Source of the DNA: a virus
Direction: 5' to 3' (one strand)
Length of the DNA: 27,555 bases
IMG/VR virus record: IMGVR_UViG_3300042889_001436
Coordinates: 1-27,555 of that record
The position numbers were made by a program, and so were the translations under genes. This document shows, one piece after another, positions 1 to 7,793 of the stretch (the stretch's first letter is position 1; each line of letters begins with the position of its first letter). The notes under the pieces are model-generated. The model was given only the letters and a program-made list of their open reading frames with translations, had not been told where the DNA came from and made no database searches.

Positions 1-1474
1 AAACTTTATTAATTACCGGCAGGGCAACTGTAAAAGCTTCCTTCGTAGCTGCTCCCATATTAAAGAAAGCTTCGACTATTCCCTTTAGTCTTTCGCCGAA
101 CTGTATGTAGATATCTTTGTTCTTTACGCCAAGGTTTGAAAGGTGCTTAACGTTGTCGCCAATTGACTTGAAAATTTCAACTAACGGGAGACCAAACGTT
201 TTTATTATTACTGAGCCACCTTCTCGAAGTGGAGCCAAGGAGTCTCTGACATCCCTAAATTCAGCAGCAAAAGCCTTAAAACCATCCGCCGTTCTTTTCC
301 ACCATCCAGAAGCAGCAGGAAGAAATTTTCTAAACAAGTTGATTGAAAACTCTTCTGTTTTTGCTGCCAAGTTAACCATGGCTGGCAAAACTCCACCCCT
401 ACCGAATGCTGCAAAGTCGCCACTAAGTCTTCTAAAAGATTGTCTAAGACCAGAAAATATTTTATCCATTGCGTCACTAAGAGGTGCAAGCAGTCTTCTA
501 CCAACGTCACCAAGCTCGACATACATGTTGGTCATCATTGCTTTGAACTTGCCAAAAATTGTTCCAGCAACCGTGTCGGCTTGACCAGAAACGCCAGCTT
601 TCTTAGCCAGCTTTCCAGACATCAGGTCTTGCAGCAGTTTTCCAGTATCGCCTACGTTGTTACCTTTGAACAGGTTGGAGAATGCTGGGCCAACTTCTTG
701 TGCGGCGGCTTTTAGTTCACCCGCAAAGTCGGTATTAGCTTTGGCTCCACGTTGAATAAGGCTTAGAAAGTTTGCAGCACCCTGTAGTTGCTTGTCTTGA
801 TTGGGTCCGGCACTAACGAAGTCAGCCATCGCTTCTAGCTGCTTAATCATTTTTCCGTCAACTTTTGCGTTCTTTGACGCAGTCGCGTATGCAGAGCTAA
901 GCGATTTAACACCGTACGATGCAAGTGTTGCGTTAGTCATCATCATTCGCATTGCGTCTGCTGATTGCTCCAGTCCTGTTCCGAGGGTTTTAGAGTCTTT
1001 GTAATTAAACGCATACTGTGCAGCTTGAAACTCCTGGAACGCCGCAGCCGCGGCCATCGCCGCAGCCCCTATGGCCGCTAGGCCACCAGCAACAGCCTGC
1101 ATGCTCCATTTATACGCCTTCATGACTGCGTTTCCAATAGCAAATGCTGCGTTTACGCTGGCTAATGAAAGTGCCGTAACAGCAAATTCAAGACCCATTC
1201 CTATAACGGCATAAGTAACGACTCTTGCCATTTTAAGGGCTTTGCTACCAACTTTTTCTATAAGCGTAAGTTCTCTAACGAGTTGTTTTGCGCCTTTTGC
1301 GTTTGTGGTCACCTGAGTGTTGGCAAGACCCATCTTTCCGGCGAGACCACCCATCGCTCTTTCAGCTGCGTTTCCCTGTCTTCCGAGTGCGAGCAGCTGT
1401 GTTTGCAGAAGCGCTAATTGCTTCTGGTCCTTAACATCAATGTCAACTACTACTGATACGCGTTCGTCAGCCAC
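1..1474 (-). CDS. Tail tape measure protein, N-terminal part (runs off left edge)
   Basis: The minus strand is open from a GTG at 1474 to the window edge, giving about 491 codons with no stop. The in-frame TAA at 1493-1495, just upstream, leaves GTG 1474 (GTGGCTGAC, encoding V/M-A-D) as the only good start. The protein begins with a charged helical stretch, then has a long Ala/Gly-rich hydrophobic segment (roughly residues 85-140, including GGLAAIGAAAMAAAAAF). After that come helical repeats rich in Lys, Ala and Phe. This pattern, and its place directly after the frameshifted tail assembly chaperone pair, is the classic position of the tape measure protein, which sets tail length and lies inside the tail tube. 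The C-terminus, where lytic domains often sit, is outside the window. Confidence 0.85.
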   Translation of the reverse strand, partial: MADERVSVVVDIDVKDQKQLALLQTQLLALGRQGNAAERAMGGLAGKMGLANTQVTTNAKGAKQLVRELTLIEKVGSKALKMARVVTYAVIGMGLEFAVTALSLASVNAAFAIGNAVMKAYKWSMQAVAGGLAAIGAAAMAAAAAFQEFQAAQYAFNYKDSKTLGTGLEQSADAMRMMMTNATLASYGVKSLSSAYATASKNAKVDGKMIKQLEAMADFVSAGPNQDKQLQGAANFLSLIQRGAKANTDFAGELKAAAQEVGPAFSNLFKGNNVGDTGKLLQDLMSGKLAKKAGVSGQADTVAGTIFGKFKAMMTNMYVELGDVGRRLLAPLSDAMDKIFSGLRQSFRRLSGDFAAFGRGGVLPAMVNLAAKTEEFSINLFRKFLPAASGWWKRTADGFKAFAAEFRDVRDSLAPLREGGSVIIKTFGLPLVEIFKSIGDNVKHLSNLGVKNKDIYIQFGERLKGIVEAFFNMGAATKEAFTVALPVINKV

Positions 1475-1492
1475 CTGAATCCCAAATGCTAC

Positions 1493-2178
1493 TTAATAGC
1501 CTTGAGCTTTACGCTCAGAGGCGGCACGGTCTGCCTCTATAACTTTAGCACAAGCAGCTCTAATTACCCACTCTTCTGGAGTGCAGTCCAGCAGTCGAAT
1601 GGGGTCTGTTCCGAAAAGCTCCCCTAAGCGGGCTGCAGTCACTATTCTGCCGTCAGACGGCAGGTCGTCTAGGAGGGCTTCGTAGGGTTTTCTTGTTGCT
1701 CCACGGTGTCTCCGTATCCAGCAGCGTCGATGATTGCCAGTGCGGCAGCTTCAACGTGTGGGTCGAGACCAAAGAAAGCAATAACAGCATCTGGCAGTGC
1801 GCGTGTAGCGCCGGTCATCTTAAGAACTGCTGGTGAAGCAAATCCAAGCGACTTACCTTCTTCAAGCACTTCTTCACCATTGAGGTAGATTCCGCGAGCC
1901 GTGTGTCCAATTACTTGGCATGCGAACCTTGTTGCGTCAATACCGTTCTTTGAATCAAGTCCAGAGTTTTTCTGCCAGGCCTTGATTTGCTGCTGAGTGA
2001 TGTTTGGACTAACTAGCAGTTGAACGCCTGGGCGTTCTGGCACTGTGAGGAAGATTTCAGGGCGCTGAACCTTTTTACTCACAAGGGCTTTGAGTTGGTC
2101 GAGAACGTTTGCGTCTTCATCAATGATGGGTGGCGCGGACGATGACGACGGGTCGAATTCTTCGTATAAATTGCTCAT
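1493..2178 (-). CDS. Tail assembly chaperone, long form made by -1 ribosomal frameshift
   Basis: The zero-frame ORF (start ATG 2178, MSNLYEEFD) stops with TAG at 1669-1671. A second ORF in the -1 frame continues to a TAA at 1493-1495 and has no start of its own. Joining them at the slippery site gives about 228 residues, 165 upstream and 63 downstream. The second part (KPYEALLDDLPSDGR, then AARLGELFGTDPIRLLD and EEWVIRAACAKVIEAD) looks like the T part of lambda G/GT-type chaperones. Such proteins coat the tape measure protein and recruit tail tube subunits, and most actinophages encode them by -1 frameshift just upstream of the tape measure gene. Here the gap to the tape measure start is 18 bases. 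No strong ribosome binding site is visible before ATG 2178. Confidence 0.85.
1669..2178 (-). CDS. Tail assembly chaperone, short (unshifted) form
   Basis: This 169-residue protein is the product when the ribosome does not shift; it ends QQENPTKPS. It starts with an acidic, Ser-rich tail (MSNLYEEFDPSSSSAPPIIDED) followed by a compact alpha/beta-looking body. It corresponds to lambda gpG, the more abundant of the two chaperone forms. It lies between tail tube and tape measure, the usual place. The gene shares its whole length, except the last five codons, with the long form. Confidence 0.85.
   Translation of the reverse strand: MSNLYEEFDPSSSSAPPIIDEDANVLDQLKALVSKKVQRPEIFLTVPERPGVQLLVSPNITQQQIKAWQKNSGLDSKNGIDATRFACQVIGHTARGIYLNGEEVLEEGKSLGFASPAVLKMTGATRALPDAVIAFFGLDPHVEAAALAIIDAAGYGDTVEQQENPTKPS
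1684..1690 (-). promoter_or_regulatory. -1 ribosomal frameshift slippery heptamer A AAC CCT
   Basis: In the zero frame the codons read GAA AAC CCT, so the heptamer A-AAC-CCT fits the X-XXY-YYZ rule exactly. After slipping, both tRNAs re-pair on AAA and CCC and translation continues TAC GAA GCC in the -1 frame, which is open for another 63 codons. It sits five codons before the zero-frame stop. A GC-rich stretch follows, including a short inverted repeat (CTGCCGTCTGACGGCAG) that could act as the stimulatory stem. Confidence 0.85.
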
Positions 2179-2194
2179 AGCAGAGACAATAGCA

Positions 2195-2214
2195 CACTAT
2201 CTATGCAGGTAGTG
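2195..2214 (-). other. Small inverted repeat between tail tube and chaperone genes
   Basis: Arms CACTATCT and AGGTAGTG on the plus strand surround a 4-base loop, with one imperfect pair. In the 55-base gap after the tail tube stop this could be a weak attenuator or RNA-processing hairpin reducing chaperone expression relative to tail tube. It lacks a T tract, so it is not a convincing intrinsic terminator. Confidence 0.3.
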
Positions 2215-2233
2215 GTGTAAAGTAATTAACTTA

Positions 2234-2677
2234 TTATTGTGTTGGTGCGCCAGAGATTGCGAACGTAAGAGCAAAAGTTGCTGGAGCACCCGAGGATGCG
2301 TCACCTTCTGGCTCGGACAAACCAACAAGAAGGGCTTGTGCGTAAACGCGCTCTGATTGAGAATTCTTCAAGTCGCAGTCAGTGTCGTAAATCTTAATTT
2401 CGTAGTATGCACGGCCGACTTTGGTACGCAAAGCGTTGAGAGTCGTTCTCAAATCTGCATCGTAGTGCTTAGTGAGCGTGATGTCTCCGACTTCGGATGG
2501 TGCACATAGTGTCTCTGGGAAAGGGTTGCCGCCTGTGTAGATTTTTTCTACCGAAGCGGTGATTTCTCCACCAGAAACTTGTGCAAAGTAACCGCTCAAG
2601 TTCGGGCCAGTTACGGCCCCTCCTGCTAGTGGTGTGATTTCGGCAATAATTTGCCTCTGAGCTAGTTTTTGTGCCAC
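2234..2677 (-). CDS. Tail tube protein
   Basis: 147 residues, starting at a GTG (GTGGCACAAAAA) with a clear GGAG six bases upstream. The protein is beta-rich with no signal peptide or membrane segment, and it has the size and composition of a contractile-tail tube protein (T4 gp19-like superfamily). This protein polymerises into the inner tube through which DNA passes. Placement supports the call: it follows tail sheath by 11 bases and precedes the chaperones. I recognise no sharp motif, so the call rests on size, composition and gene order. Confidence 0.75.
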   Translation of the reverse strand: MAQKLAQRQIIAEITPLAGGAVTGPNLSGYFAQVSGGEITASVEKIYTGGNPFPETLCAPSEVGDITLTKHYDADLRTTLNALRTKVGRAYYEIKIYDTDCDLKNSQSERVYAQALLVGLSEPEGDASSGAPATFALTFAISGAPTQ

Positions 2678-2688
2678 TTAATTCTCCG

Positions 2689-4143
2689 TTATACCAGTGT
2701 TGAAGTGAGGTTGGATTTTGTTATTTCGACTTCGATTGTGTCACCAACCGAAGAAACTCGAGCACCTACTTTTGCCTTAATGACACCAGTAGACAGTTGA
2801 GACAGCGGGTTGATGGCATCATTGACCACAACGGTGTAACCGGGGTCAATTTGCTTACCAAACGCATCGAATGCTTCGTACAAGCCACCACCAACGCGGA
2901 TTCTTTCCATGATTCCGGTCAGTGTTGCTGCAACACGCGAGAAGGTTGAGCGTCTGCCATCGATTGGAAGGAAGAGCAATGCTTCAAGAGCGTTTTCTGC
3001 TTCGTAAACAACCTGATTCAAGACTTCTCTCGAGATAATAAATCTAAAGTTGTCTGTGTCGTCAGACGCAGAACGTGCTCCGTAGATTCTTGTCGTTCCA
3101 TTGATGACCTTGATTGCGTTGATGTAACCCTCATCAAGAGTGTCTGCCTCTGACTTGGAGTAAGCAGTGACCGGCGAAATGACGAAGGAAGCCTGTGAGC
3201 GCTCTCCTGCATATGGGTTCCATGAACCATATGCATTATGTATAGCTGCACGCTTTCCGCAAACGTAACCATCTGGTGGAATTGTTGATGTGAGTGAACC
3301 GTTTGGAATCTTCACCCATGGGTGGAAGAAGGCAGCAAATTCAGCTCCGTCATCGCCTGCATAGGCTGCTGCGTCTGTTACAGCAGTAGCAACGGAGGCA
3401 CCGTTGTCAAATCCAAGAATAGCAATTCTTCTTCTGTCTGCAGCGTGAGCGATAAGTGCATCACGAACTGTTGAAGAAGTTTGGCCAGGTGCGCAAATTG
3501 CGCCAGGTCCAAGGTCTTCAGTAAAGAGGCCAATCGCAGTTACGTAGTCGGCGGCTGCAACAGTTGCATCGTCTGTTCCGCCAGCAAAGTTTCCTGTGGC
3601 TGCTACAGGGATTCCTGACACGCCTTCGTCTTCTGCTGTCACGTACAAAGCAGCCGTTGCGCTGTTATTAATTTCAGCAACAGCCGCCGCGACGGTTGTG
3701 TTTGCTCTAGTGGTGTAAACAGTCACGCCGTTTAACGTGATTGCTATTCTAAACGTGACTCCAGACGTTGGTTGTGTAACCACTGCCTGAAGAACACCAC
3801 CATGTGCCCATGTTCCCTTGCCAGCAGCAGTTAAAGTAATAACTGCGGTTCCGCCAGTCTTGTCGAGCTCAAGAGTTGCCTCTGTTGCGTCGGAGCCAAT
3901 AACTCTGGAAACATAAGCGCGTGAGCCGCCCTCTTCGAAGAATGTCTCAATTGTCTGATGGGTATATCCAGCGGTTGCAACACCACCATAGATATCCTGA
4001 TAATCAGAAAGACTTGTAATCAGATGAACGGTACCGTCTGGTCCGCGCTCTGTTAGTCCAGCGAGGAACATCGTTGCTGTTGCTGCTGTCTGTGCGTTAG
4101 TGGGGCCTGTGCGGACCGCCGTTGTAACAATTACACCTGGCAT
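2689..4143 (-). CDS. Tail sheath protein (contractile tail)
   Basis: 484 residues beginning MPGVIVTTAVRTGPTNAQTA. A short N-terminal strand followed by 'FLAGLTERGPDGTVHLITSLSDY' (two parts of a familiar sheath opening), then 'QTIETFFEEGGSRAYVSRV', is the recognisable N-terminal region of phage tail sheaths. A beta-rich insertion occupies about residues 95-200 (VTFRIAITLNGVTVY region). The C-terminal third (LEALLFLPIDGRRSTFSRV ... IRVGGGLYEAFDAF) is the conserved core that contacts the tube. The sheath wraps the tube and contracts on adsorption, so the phage is myovirus-like. A strong ribosome site (GGAGG, five bases before ATG) precedes it. Confidence 0.93.
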   Translation of the reverse strand: MPGVIVTTAVRTGPTNAQTAATATMFLAGLTERGPDGTVHLITSLSDYQDIYGGVATAGYTHQTIETFFEEGGSRAYVSRVIGSDATEATLELDKTGGTAVITLTAAGKGTWAHGGVLQAVVTQPTSGVTFRIAITLNGVTVYTTRANTTVAAAVAEINNSATAALYVTAEDEGVSGIPVAATGNFAGGTDDATVAAADYVTAIGLFTEDLGPGAICAPGQTSSTVRDALIAHAADRRRIAILGFDNGASVATAVTDAAAYAGDDGAEFAAFFHPWVKIPNGSLTSTIPPDGYVCGKRAAIHNAYGSWNPYAGERSQASFVISPVTAYSKSEADTLDEGYINAIKVINGTTRIYGARSASDDTDNFRFIISREVLNQVVYEAENALEALLFLPIDGRRSTFSRVAATLTGIMERIRVGGGLYEAFDAFGKQIDPGYTVVVNDAINPLSQLSTGVIKAKVGARVSSVGDTIEVEITKSNLTSTLV

Positions 4144-4199
4144 TGTTTCCTCCGTCCCATCTGTAAATTAGAAGGGCTATTTGTATTGAGACTAATCAG

Positions 4200-4205
4200 A
4201 TTATA
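4200..4205 (-). promoter_or_regulatory. Possible -10 promoter element upstream of tail sheath
   Basis: The minus strand reads TATAAT, a perfect sigma70-type -10 hexamer, in the 66-base gap between the 155-residue gene and tail sheath. The gap otherwise has no reason to exist in such a tightly packed cluster. No good -35 (TTGACA-like) is seen at 16-18 bases upstream, so this may be a weak or activator-dependent late promoter for sheath and tube, which are needed in many copies. Confidence 0.4.
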
Positions 4206-4209
4206 CTGA

Positions 4210-4677
4210 CTATTCATTGTCTTCTGGCGTACCTTTGGCATCATCGTCGGACAAATTGTTTTCTGTTGGCTGAACTTCAGCTTCGAGCTCTGTTTTTTCG
4301 TCATTATCGTGCTCGACGGGCACTGAAACGATTGACGCCAGTTCAGCCACAGCAGCGTCTTGCTGGGGCGATGAAGTAGATTTGCTGGATTTTGACTGGC
4401 GCTTTTTTTTTGGCATTTCTTCTTCTGTGTCAAGCGTTATCGAAGAATTGGTAGTAAAAGAAACAATCTTAATTTTTTTAGTAGCCAGAAGATTCTCAAG
4501 GCGTTCGTTGTTGGGCGACAAAAGGGCGTATGCATACGGCATAAGCTGTACGTCGTCAGTTATTGTCAGGAGCTCTGCTCTTGAATTTTTTATTTGCACA
4601 GCATCAGAAAACTCCTGTGGGAGTTCTTTGTGCTCTCCAGTAAGAGCCTTACAGTATTCGGGGTTGTTGATGTCCAT
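4210..4677 (-). CDS. Hypothetical protein with acidic/lysine-rich tail, neck-tail region
   Basis: 155 residues. The first 75 or so form a compact-looking domain (MDINNPEYCKALTGEHKELP ... NNERLENLLATKKIKIV). The rest is low-complexity: a basic patch (PKKKRQSKSSKS) followed by a Glu/Asp-rich tail. The start is well supported by AGGA four bases before ATG 4677, one base after the preceding stop. I do not recognise the family. Its position between the probable tail terminator and tail sheath suggests a virion or assembly protein. Two other genes in the window (19195-19431 and the start of 19452-27140) have similar Lys/Glu-rich low-complexity segments. Confidence 0.65.
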   Translation of the reverse strand: MDINNPEYCKALTGEHKELPQEFSDAVQIKNSRAELLTITDDVQLMPYAYALLSPNNERLENLLATKKIKIVSFTTNSSITLDTEEEMPKKKRQSKSSKSTSSPQQDAAVAELASIVSVPVEHDNDEKTELEAEVQPTENNLSDDDAKGTPEDNE

Positions 4678-4678
4678 T

Positions 4679-5290
4679 TTATCCTAAGGGGAATTGTTGC
4701 TGTGGGTTTCCTGTTCCGAGAACCTCAATATCGTATTGAGATACAGCCGGACCAAGGTCTTCTCTTGTAATGACTTCATCTAATAATAGGTCATAACCTA
4801 TGTATGCACCAGCAAGGACCCTGTCGCCCTTGAGTAGGGTTAGTTCAGAAAACTCTTCAGACAAGGTTGTTTCCTCTATACGGGCGTGCCTGTCGGTATC
4901 CAGCCTGGCTAAACACGGATAATCAAGCAACGCAGAGCGGACAACGGTAGTTAGCCTGTCTCTCATTAGGGTTGTTTCTTCCGAACCTTCGGTCCTAACC
5001 CATACGTAGGTGCGCATTCCGTACGTAACCCTGTAGAGAGGGTCTAGCGTGCTCCCGTCATATTCAAGTCTATTAAACGATTTTGTGTTAATAGCTACTG
5101 TTATGACAATTGGCCACTGGTCTAATGCGAGTGGTTCGTACACGAGGTAATCAGTAGGGGCAGGAAGTGCAATATCGTCTAGACCCCATCCGTTTCTGTA
5201 TTTTATAAGCCTTGTTGGGATGTCTTGCGATAGGTATTGGGACACATAGGACTTTGCTGAGTGTGCACCATGCATTAGTTCTCTGGTCAT
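4679..5290 (-). CDS. Probable tail terminator / tail completion protein
   Basis: 203 residues, ATG overlapping the previous stop (TAATG). Features: an N-terminal helical region (MTRELMHGAHSAKSYVSQYL), then alternating strands including 'WPIVITVAINTKSFNRLEY', 'YRVTYGMRTYVWVRTEG' and a helix 'LMRDRLTTVVRSALLDYP', which together resemble the fold order of tail terminator (lambda gpU/T4 gp15-like) proteins. The C-terminal part (DRVLAGAYIGYDLLLDEV) adds more beta structure. Gene order also fits: connector, MuG/gp10-like neck protein, then this, then sheath. These proteins cap the tail and join it to the head. No exact family motif is visible, so the identity is moderate. Confidence 0.6.
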   Translation of the reverse strand: MTRELMHGAHSAKSYVSQYLSQDIPTRLIKYRNGWGLDDIALPAPTDYLVYEPLALDQWPIVITVAINTKSFNRLEYDGSTLDPLYRVTYGMRTYVWVRTEGSEETTLMRDRLTTVVRSALLDYPCLARLDTDRHARIEETTLSEEFSELTLLKGDRVLAGAYIGYDLLLDEVITREDLGPAVSQYDIEVLGTGNPQQQFPLG

Positions 5291-5757
5291 TAAAGCATCT
5301 CGCCTCTAGCTATCCAAGCCGCCGAAGATGACCCAACTGATTTAGAAAATCCTGCTGGTTCAAAAACAATTTTACGCTTCGGCATTTTGCTTGTTCCGTA
5401 CTGGTGGAATTTAGCATATTCCAGACGGGTTCCGATTTGCATTTTAGTTGGCGTAACGCTGAATATAGAATCGCCCGTTGCTCCCGAAAGGCTGGCTGCA
5501 AGCCTGCCGCTTCTAACCAGAGGTGGAGCGCCTGGGAATCTACTTAGTTTCCATGCTGCATACTGTGGACTTAATGGTGACCACCCACCAGACGGAAGAC
5601 CACCAAGAGAAAAGTTAGAAGCAGACGCAGCGGAAAGCTCAAGTTTTGCTTTAGCAAATACCGGAGCAAAGTTTGTTGAGCGTAGCTGCATAGCAATTAG
5701 CTTTGCTTCTACTTCCGCTATCCCTTTTATATTTATGGATATGCGAGGCTTGCTCAT
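5290..5757 (-). CDS. Phage virion morphogenesis protein (Mu gpG / HK97 gp10-like neck protein)
   Basis: 155 residues from the ATG at 5757 (MSKPRISINIKG). That ATG shares one base with the upstream stop (TAATG); a GTG seven codons earlier is possible but less likely. Recognisable family signatures include 'GGWSPLSPQYAAWKLSRFPG', 'PPLVRSGRLAASLSG', 'IGTRLEYAKFHQYGTSKMPK', and the closing 'P.R.IVFEP'-type segment. 'W.PLSP.Y...K' with 'L..SG.L..S' and 'YA.FHQ.GT' is the pattern of the Mu gpG family, a neck/tail-completion protein. It lies between the connector and the tail terminator candidate, as expected for head-tail joining. Confidence 0.8.
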   Translation of the reverse strand: MSKPRISINIKGIAEVEAKLIAMQLRSTNFAPVFAKAKLELSAASASNFSLGGLPSGGWSPLSPQYAAWKLSRFPGAPPLVRSGRLAASLSGATGDSIFSVTPTKMQIGTRLEYAKFHQYGTSKMPKRKIVFEPAGFSKSVGSSSAAWIARGEML

Positions 5758-6617
5758 TAGATTCTTCTTCTTCTCCACCTACGCAAGGCAAGCAGTTCAC
5801 GTTCTGTAAAACCGGTTTCAAGCGGAGCCACATTTCGTGGATTAAGGTCCTTGATACCAACAACGTCATCATGCATGTTTTGCATTTCACGAGTAGCAGC
5901 ACGCAATATAAAAAGCTTAAACATGCTTATCGCGTCACCGTCTAACCCACCGGTATAAGTAACTTCCACTATATCGTTTGGAAAACCACGGTACATCTCA
6001 AGTCCGTATCTGTGGACTACGTAGTCGTTGCCAACAGCAGTAGCTGTTCCTGTTGCGTCAGTTGTAACCCCAAGTGAAGAACTCATGTCGCCAACCGTAA
6101 AGGTGGTTGATGTGACAGCTGTTATTTCTTTTCCAGACACGTTGTAACCGCTTGGAGCCATGTCTTTGACAGATACACGCTGTCCTATCGTGAACTTATG
6201 TGCTGCAGCCGTGTAGGTCACCGACGTACCGGTTCTTGCTGCGGCAGTTACTGACGCTTCCCTCTGTAGGGCTTCTCCAAGATTTGTACCAGTTTCACCA
6301 AGGCTTTTAATTCTTACCTTGCTTACATTTACCACGGGCGTGTTTCTTAGACTAATCACTACTGAAGGCTGAATGTAATTCAAAACATTTCCGGTCGTAT
6401 CAAGGCTTGAGTCGTAAAAGAAAGAAGTGGCTGGAACACCTTGAAAATAGCTAGGGATTACATGTTGTTCAACAAACTCATCAACTTCAACTGGTCTCCT
6501 CAAAAAGGCTTCTAGTTCTGATTGAAGACCCTCAAGAACTAGTTCAGCGGCATCCTGCTGACGCAATGACAAAGAGATGTCCATATACGTGACAAGGTCA
6601 GATTTAGATACAAGCAT
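5757..6617 (-). CDS. Head-tail connector/adaptor with inserted beta domain
   Basis: 286 residues. The N-terminus is helical and acidic (DLVTYMDISLSLRQQDAAEL ... LEAFLRRPVE), as in head-tail connector (HK97 gp6-like) proteins, and the C-terminus returns to helices (ISMFKLFILRAATREMQNMH). Between them, residues about 128-195 form a separate beta-rich insertion with the pattern 'HKFTIGQRVSVKDMAPSGYN ... ITAVTSTTFTVG', a module that recurs in phage virion proteins. The strand 'FPNDIVEVTYTGGL' is also typical of this adaptor family. The product likely forms the ring below the portal. The very basic end (RRWRRRRI) may touch DNA in the channel. Its stop overlaps the next ATG. Confidence 0.75.
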   Translation of the reverse strand: MLVSKSDLVTYMDISLSLRQQDAAELVLEGLQSELEAFLRRPVEVDEFVEQHVIPSYFQGVPATSFFYDSSLDTTGNVLNYIQPSVVISLRNTPVVNVSKVRIKSLGETGTNLGEALQREASVTAAARTGTSVTYTAAAHKFTIGQRVSVKDMAPSGYNVSGKEITAVTSTTFTVGDMSSSLGVTTDATGTATAVGNDYVVHRYGLEMYRGFPNDIVEVTYTGGLDGDAISMFKLFILRAATREMQNMHDDVVGIKDLNPRNVAPLETGFTERELLALRRWRRRRI

Positions 6618-6630
6618 TAGCTTATGCCAA

Positions 6631-6852
6631 TCAGGTTGCGCGGCCTAGGCGAAGGTTGCGTCGTTCTCTTAATAGAGACGCTCCTTCACCACGTTGCGTT
6701 CTAGACCTACCACCTCCGGTAGTGTCCGCTAGTCGACGTACGGCGTAAGAGGTTGCTCTTTTCCACCATGAAGGAAGCTTGCCTCCTGGTTTGACATCCG
6801 CACGCGTAGGGGCGGGTAATTCACTGTCTGGGATATTGTTGGAGTTTGGCAT
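6631..6852 (-). CDS. Small basic hypothetical protein
   Basis: 73 residues, start ATG 6852 with GAGGT six bases upstream, a good ribosome site that argues the gene is real. The first half is Pro-rich (MPNSNNIPDSELPAPT), then comes 'LPSWWKRATSYAVRRL' and an Arg/Gly-rich tail (GGGRSRTQRGEG, RERRNLRLGR) likely to bind nucleic acid. It lies between the ParB-like gene and the connector, so it could be either a DNA-binding protein or a minor head component. I recognise no family. Confidence 0.55.
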   Translation of the reverse strand: MPNSNNIPDSELPAPTRADVKPGGKLPSWWKRATSYAVRRLADTTGGGRSRTQRGEGASLLRERRNLRLGRAT

Positions 6853-6894
6853 AGCTACCTCGCTGTGTAGTTAATGCCACCAGTTTACACCTTT

Positions 6895-7452
6895 TTACCT
6901 GTCAGGATTTGGTGGACGCTCCAAAACGATATTTTCTATCTTGCCGGAAGGTGCCTCTACCGGCACCCAAGCTTTAGAGTAAGTATGTTCAGAAATCTTG
7001 CGCATCTTGATTAGGGACCCGTCCAGCATCATGTCAATTTCCATAACGTTCATCCCAAGCATGGACTGAAGTTCACGAACATCATATGCGCCAGACTGGT
7101 TAATTTTTTTAAGTAGTCTTGACATGTGGTGTGAAACTACGTTGCCTCGTCCTCGATTTAACCGTATATGCATCACCATCGCGTCAATTTCACTGCAGTC
7201 AACAACTTGAGCCAGAACTTTTCCGCCAGAAGACTTAAGTAAAGCTTTGTCGTTTTGTAACGAAACGTACCTGTGAAATCCGTCAATAATTGTCATTGAT
7301 TCTTTTCGAACAACTAAAGGACTAAGAACGCCGTATTCGCGTATTGACTCCGTCAGTATTTTTAAATCTGGCTTCAGTACATGGGTTGCGCGCCATGGTG
7401 CAGGCGATAGTAAACCAAGATTGACGGTTTCCAGCTCTATGCTTGCTTTCAT
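6895..7452 (-). CDS. ParB-like nuclease-fold domain protein
   Basis: 185 residues. Residues 12-105 match the ParB/Srx N-terminal domain: 'LKPDLKILTESIREYGVLSP' (helix plus strand), 'LVVRKESMTIIDGFHR' with the conserved I-D-G-x-H-R (56-61), and a 'LNRGRG' box at 98-103 replacing the usual N-R. These domains are CTPase switches in true ParB, but in phages they appear as DNA-binding or nicking proteins near terminase and recombination genes. A helix-turn-helix-like region follows (VRELQSMLGMNVMEIDMML). The ATG overlaps the previous stop (TAATG) with AGGTG seven bases ahead. There is no parA nearby, so a classical partition role is unlikely. Confidence 0.8.
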   Translation of the reverse strand: MKASIELETVNLGLLSPAPWRATHVLKPDLKILTESIREYGVLSPLVVRKESMTIIDGFHRYVSLQNDKALLKSSGGKVLAQVVDCSEIDAMVMHIRLNRGRGNVVSHHMSRLLKKINQSGAYDVRELQSMLGMNVMEIDMMLDGSLIKMRKISEHTYSKAWVPVEAPSGKIENIVLERPPNPDR

Positions 7453-7793
7453 TATTGCACCTGCGCGCGCACGTTTGCATTGAGGGTGCGAAGGGCATCA
7501 ATGCTTGTGCGCACAGATAGAAGTTTTTCCCTTTTTGCCTTCATTAGGCCTTCGGCTATTTTGTGGTCAAACACTTCATCGCTCAACTTGTAGTCAGCCC
7601 ATGCTTCGCGTTCTTTGATTGAACCTTTGGCTGATAGGTACTCTTTTGCCCAATTGGTTTTGTAAAGAGCTTCTTTCTTTGCAGCATCTTCGGCAAGGCG
7701 CTCAAAGGCTTCTGTTTCTTTTTCAAGCTCTTCAATCAGGTCAAGCAAACCGTTTTCAACATCTACTTGACTTATCGGTGAATTACGAGGCAT
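7452..7793 (-). CDS. Small helical protein, possibly UvsY-like
   Basis: 113 residues from ATG 7793 (MPRNSPISQVDVENGLLDLI), which overlaps the ruvC-like stop as TAATG and has a GGGAG upstream. A TTG twelve codons earlier is possible but lies inside the neighbour. The protein is almost wholly helical and charged: a coiled-coil-like first half (LIEELEKETEAFERLAEDAA), then 'WAKEYLSAKGSIKEREAWAD' and a C-terminal 'REKLLSVRTSIDALRTLNAN'. The layout 'Y...WAKEYL...GS...R...A' ending in 'SIDALRTLN' is one I associate with a widespread actinophage family. It also resembles T4 UvsY (recombination mediator) in size and helicity. Location beside recombination genes fits, but the function is unproven. Confidence 0.7.
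   Translation of the reverse strand: MPRNSPISQVDVENGLLDLIEELEKETEAFERLAEDAAKKEALYKTNWAKEYLSAKGSIKEREAWADYKLSDEVFDHKIAEGLMKAKREKLLSVRTSIDALRTLNANVRAQVQ

Noticed and set aside
3208-3235. Inverted repeat with arms TGCATATGG/CCATATGCA inside the tail sheath gene
   Set aside because: It encodes A-Y-G-S-W-N-P-Y-A in frame, so the symmetry follows from codons for similar residues; no reason to suppose a DNA function.
6895-7452. ParB as evidence of a plasmid-like partition system
   Set aside because: No ParA gene or parS-like repeats nearby, and the usual N-R box is altered to N-R-G-R-G; such domains are common in phages without partition.
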